Below are positions 6,355 through 7,359 of a DNA stretch of 7,359 nucleotides, in pieces. Origin of the DNA: Chloroflexota bacterium (lineage in GTDB: Bacteria; Chloroflexota; Dehalococcoidia; SM23-28-2; RBG-16-64-32); assembly GCA_022563285.1 (NCBI GenBank), contig JADFNQ010000061.1:1-7359 (forward strand), read 5' to 3'. The position numbers and the translations under genes are program-made. The notes below the pieces were generated by a model. It saw only the letters and a program-made list of their open reading frames with translations. It was not told the origin of the DNA and made no database searches. How positions within the stretch are numbered: the stretch's first letter is position 1; each line of letters opens with the position of its first letter.

Positions 6355-6606
6355 TTACGCCTCACCTCCCTTCTGGTTCTTGCTCGATGCTCTAGTTACT
6401 TTCGATTTAAGTTCGACTAAGAAGTGCTCTGACGGCGCGGCTGGCGACTGGTGGTCCTGCAGGGCCTGGGCGACCGCCAGCAGCGGTCGTAGGGTCTCCC
6501 GGTGCTCCGGGTATTTCTCCAGGCACGCTTCCAAGGACTCACCCTCCTGTAGGAACTCCAGGCATTCAGCCAACGCGTGACTTAGCGTAATAGCGGCCAA
6601 GGTCAT
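6355..6606 (-). CDS. Small soluble protein next to the ECF sigma factor, possible anti-sigma-type regulator
   Basis: An 83-residue protein. Residues 11-49 read ALAECLEFLQEGESLEACLEK followed by YPEHRETLRPLLAVAQAL, a helical module I associate with N-termini of sigma-linked or anti-sigma-like proteins, often ahead of a DUF5667-type region. A second short block, SEHFLVELKSKV (59-70), resembles the segment that usually precedes a membrane helix in those proteins. Here the chain stops soon after with a polar tail, and no membrane segment is encoded. The next bases hold tandem TAA TAG stops and no hydrophobic frame. The frame overlaps the sigma gene by 41 bp. GGAGG lies directly against the ATG at 6606, but 6 nt before an in-frame TTG at 6600, so TTG may be the true start (81 residues). 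The function is an inference from neighbourhood and the motif. Confidence 0.6.
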   Translation of the reverse strand: MTLAAITLSHALAECLEFLQEGESLEACLEKYPEHRETLRPLLAVAQALQDHQSPAAPSEHFLVELKSKVTRASSKNQKGGEA

Positions 6607-7156
6607 CCTCCAACCGGCGACGGAGGGCGCACAGGGCCCGGTACTGAATTACCCGCACGGCGCCAATGCTCTTGCCGAGCACTTTGGCGATGTCCAGGTA
6701 GCTCAGGCCGTCGATAAAGCGCATAACGATGACCTGGCGCTGGTCCCCTCTGAGCGTGCGCACCCCATCCCATACCTGCTCGCCGTCCGCCTTGGCCTCA
6801 CATGCAGCTTCCGGCGAGTACGTGGTGCCCTCAATTTCCATCGTCTCTGGAAGCGGGGCGTTGCCGTTGGAGCGAACCTTCTTGTGGTTCACCGTCAGGT
6901 TGTAGGCTATGCGCAGGAGCCACGCTAGGAACGGGACGCCCCGCATCTCGTATCGGGGGATCGCCTCAAGGGCGTTGAGGAAAGTCTGAGCGGTCAGATC
7001 TTCGGCCGCGTGAGTGTCGCTCGTCAGGTAGTAGACGTGGCGGAACACCCTGAACACGTATCGCTCGTACAGGGTGCCAAAGGCTTCGCGGTCGCCATTG
7101 GCCGCGTGAGCGATAAGCTTACCGTCATCGGTCTTCTGGAGGTTAGACCGACCCAT
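6566..7156 (-). CDS. ECF-type RNA polymerase sigma factor (BldN-like)
   Basis: A 196-residue sigma-70 family protein of the short ECF type. Sigma region 2 spans about 22-93 (DREAFGTLYERYVFRVFRHVYY, AEDLTAQTFLNALEAI, RYEMRGVPFLAWLLRIAYNL), with the core-binding DLTAQTF segment at 53-59. A linker (94-123) leads to region 4 at about 124-183. Its helix-turn-helix, LSYLDIAKVLGKSIGAVRVIQYRALCALRR, should contact the -35 element. The DLTAQTF and FLAWL blocks resemble the Streptomyces BldN group, which works with a membrane anti-sigma factor. The ATG at 7156 follows AAGGGGAGGG. It heads the locus, overlaps the small downstream gene and is on the same strand as the pilus genes. It may direct pilus transcription or its own; no promoter match settles this. 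Confidence 0.93.
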   Translation of the reverse strand: MGRSNLQKTDDGKLIAHAANGDREAFGTLYERYVFRVFRHVYYLTSDTHAAEDLTAQTFLNALEAIPRYEMRGVPFLAWLLRIAYNLTVNHKKVRSNGNAPLPETMEIEGTTYSPEAACEAKADGEQVWDGVRTLRGDQRQVIVMRFIDGLSYLDIAKVLGKSIGAVRVIQYRALCALRRRLEDDLGRYYAKSRVG

Positions 7157-7246
7157 AACCCTCCCCTTGGGCTAGCACGACTCTATTATTTTGTGAGCTT
7201 CCGTCGGCGTTCCGGCAAGTCAGCCGACACCCTTGCTCATTACAGA

Positions 7247-7271
7247 TAACAGCTGTGGGATACAGATGTTA
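7247..7271. promoter_or_regulatory. Imperfect 25-bp dyad upstream of the sigma gene
   Basis: TAACAGCTG and CAGATGTTA are inverted copies matching at 8 of 9 positions around a 7-nt spacer. The centre is about 100 bp before the sigma start, and the dyad overlaps the best candidate -10 box. This is the size and shape of a binding site for a dimeric regulator. The protein that would bind is unknown. Confidence 0.4.
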
Positions 7272-7294
7272 CATGGTTGGAAGAGGCCCTTCAA
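7266..7294 (-). promoter_or_regulatory. Possible housekeeping-type promoter for the sigma operon
   Basis: On the minus strand TTGAAG (4/6 match to TTGACA) lies 17 bp before TAACAT (4/6 match to TATAAT). Spacing is ideal but both boxes are weak. It would give a leader of roughly 100 nt before the sigma ATG. Confidence 0.28.
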
Positions 7295-7359
7295 TGAACT
7301 TCTTGACATAGAAGAAGGAATTTCAGTAAATATTCGTTCTCCATCTCCTAAGCTTGACA

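Noticed and set aside
1..7359. tRNA, rRNA, CRISPR array, insertion sequence or integration site
   Set aside because: No tandem spacer-repeat pattern, transposase or integrase frame, terminal inverted repeat or RNA-gene hallmark was seen on either strand.

Overview
The window carries most of a tight-adherence (Tad/Flp, type IVc) pilus operon. Every supported gene lies on the minus strand, so the reading order runs from the right edge to the left edge. Base composition is GC-rich and coding density is high. Shine-Dalgarno-like sequences are strong and genes are closely packed. There is no outer-membrane secretin (CpaC/RcpA) or CpaD gene between cpaB and cpaE. The sigma factor is of the BldN-like ECF type, and its small neighbour carries a CLxxL...GExxExCLxxYPxxxxxLRPLL repeat-like domain of a kind I associate with Chloroflexota. 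Together these suggest a single-membrane bacterium, most likely Chloroflexota and less likely Actinomycetota. This placement is an inference, because there is no marker gene in the window.

Right part (7359 to 6355): an upstream region holds a 25-bp imperfect dyad and possible promoter elements. It is followed by an ECF sigma factor (7156-6566) and an overlapping small soluble protein (6606-6355), a candidate sigma-associated or anti-sigma-like partner. A 195-bp gap with a small hairpin (6214-6232) leads into the pilus genes.

Pilin part (6159 to 5174): two Flp major-type prepilins follow. The first has 70 residues; the second, at 5866-5687, has 59 residues and is short enough to be missed easily. 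Both carry an identical GQDMVEYALI processing region, including 27 bp of exact DNA identity. A perfect 12-bp stem with a 4-nt loop (5895-5922) sits between them. A TadE pseudopilin and a cysteine-rich TadG-like protein come next; their genes overlap by 7 bp.

Assembly part (3952 to 1): cpaB (SAF/RcpC periplasmic or extracytoplasmic protein), cpaE/tadZ (pseudo-receiver plus MinD-like ATPase, polar localisation), cpaF/tadA (secretion ATPase) and the first 145 codons of tadB (inner-membrane platform). tadB runs off the left edge, where tadC would be expected.

Functionally, the Flp pilins are membrane-anchored precursors cut after a glycine by a prepilin peptidase not seen here. CpaF powers their assembly on a TadB/TadC platform, CpaE positions the machine, and TadE and the TadG-like protein are probable minor or tip/anchor components. 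The sigma factor and its partner at the head of the locus are plausible regulators of pilus expression.
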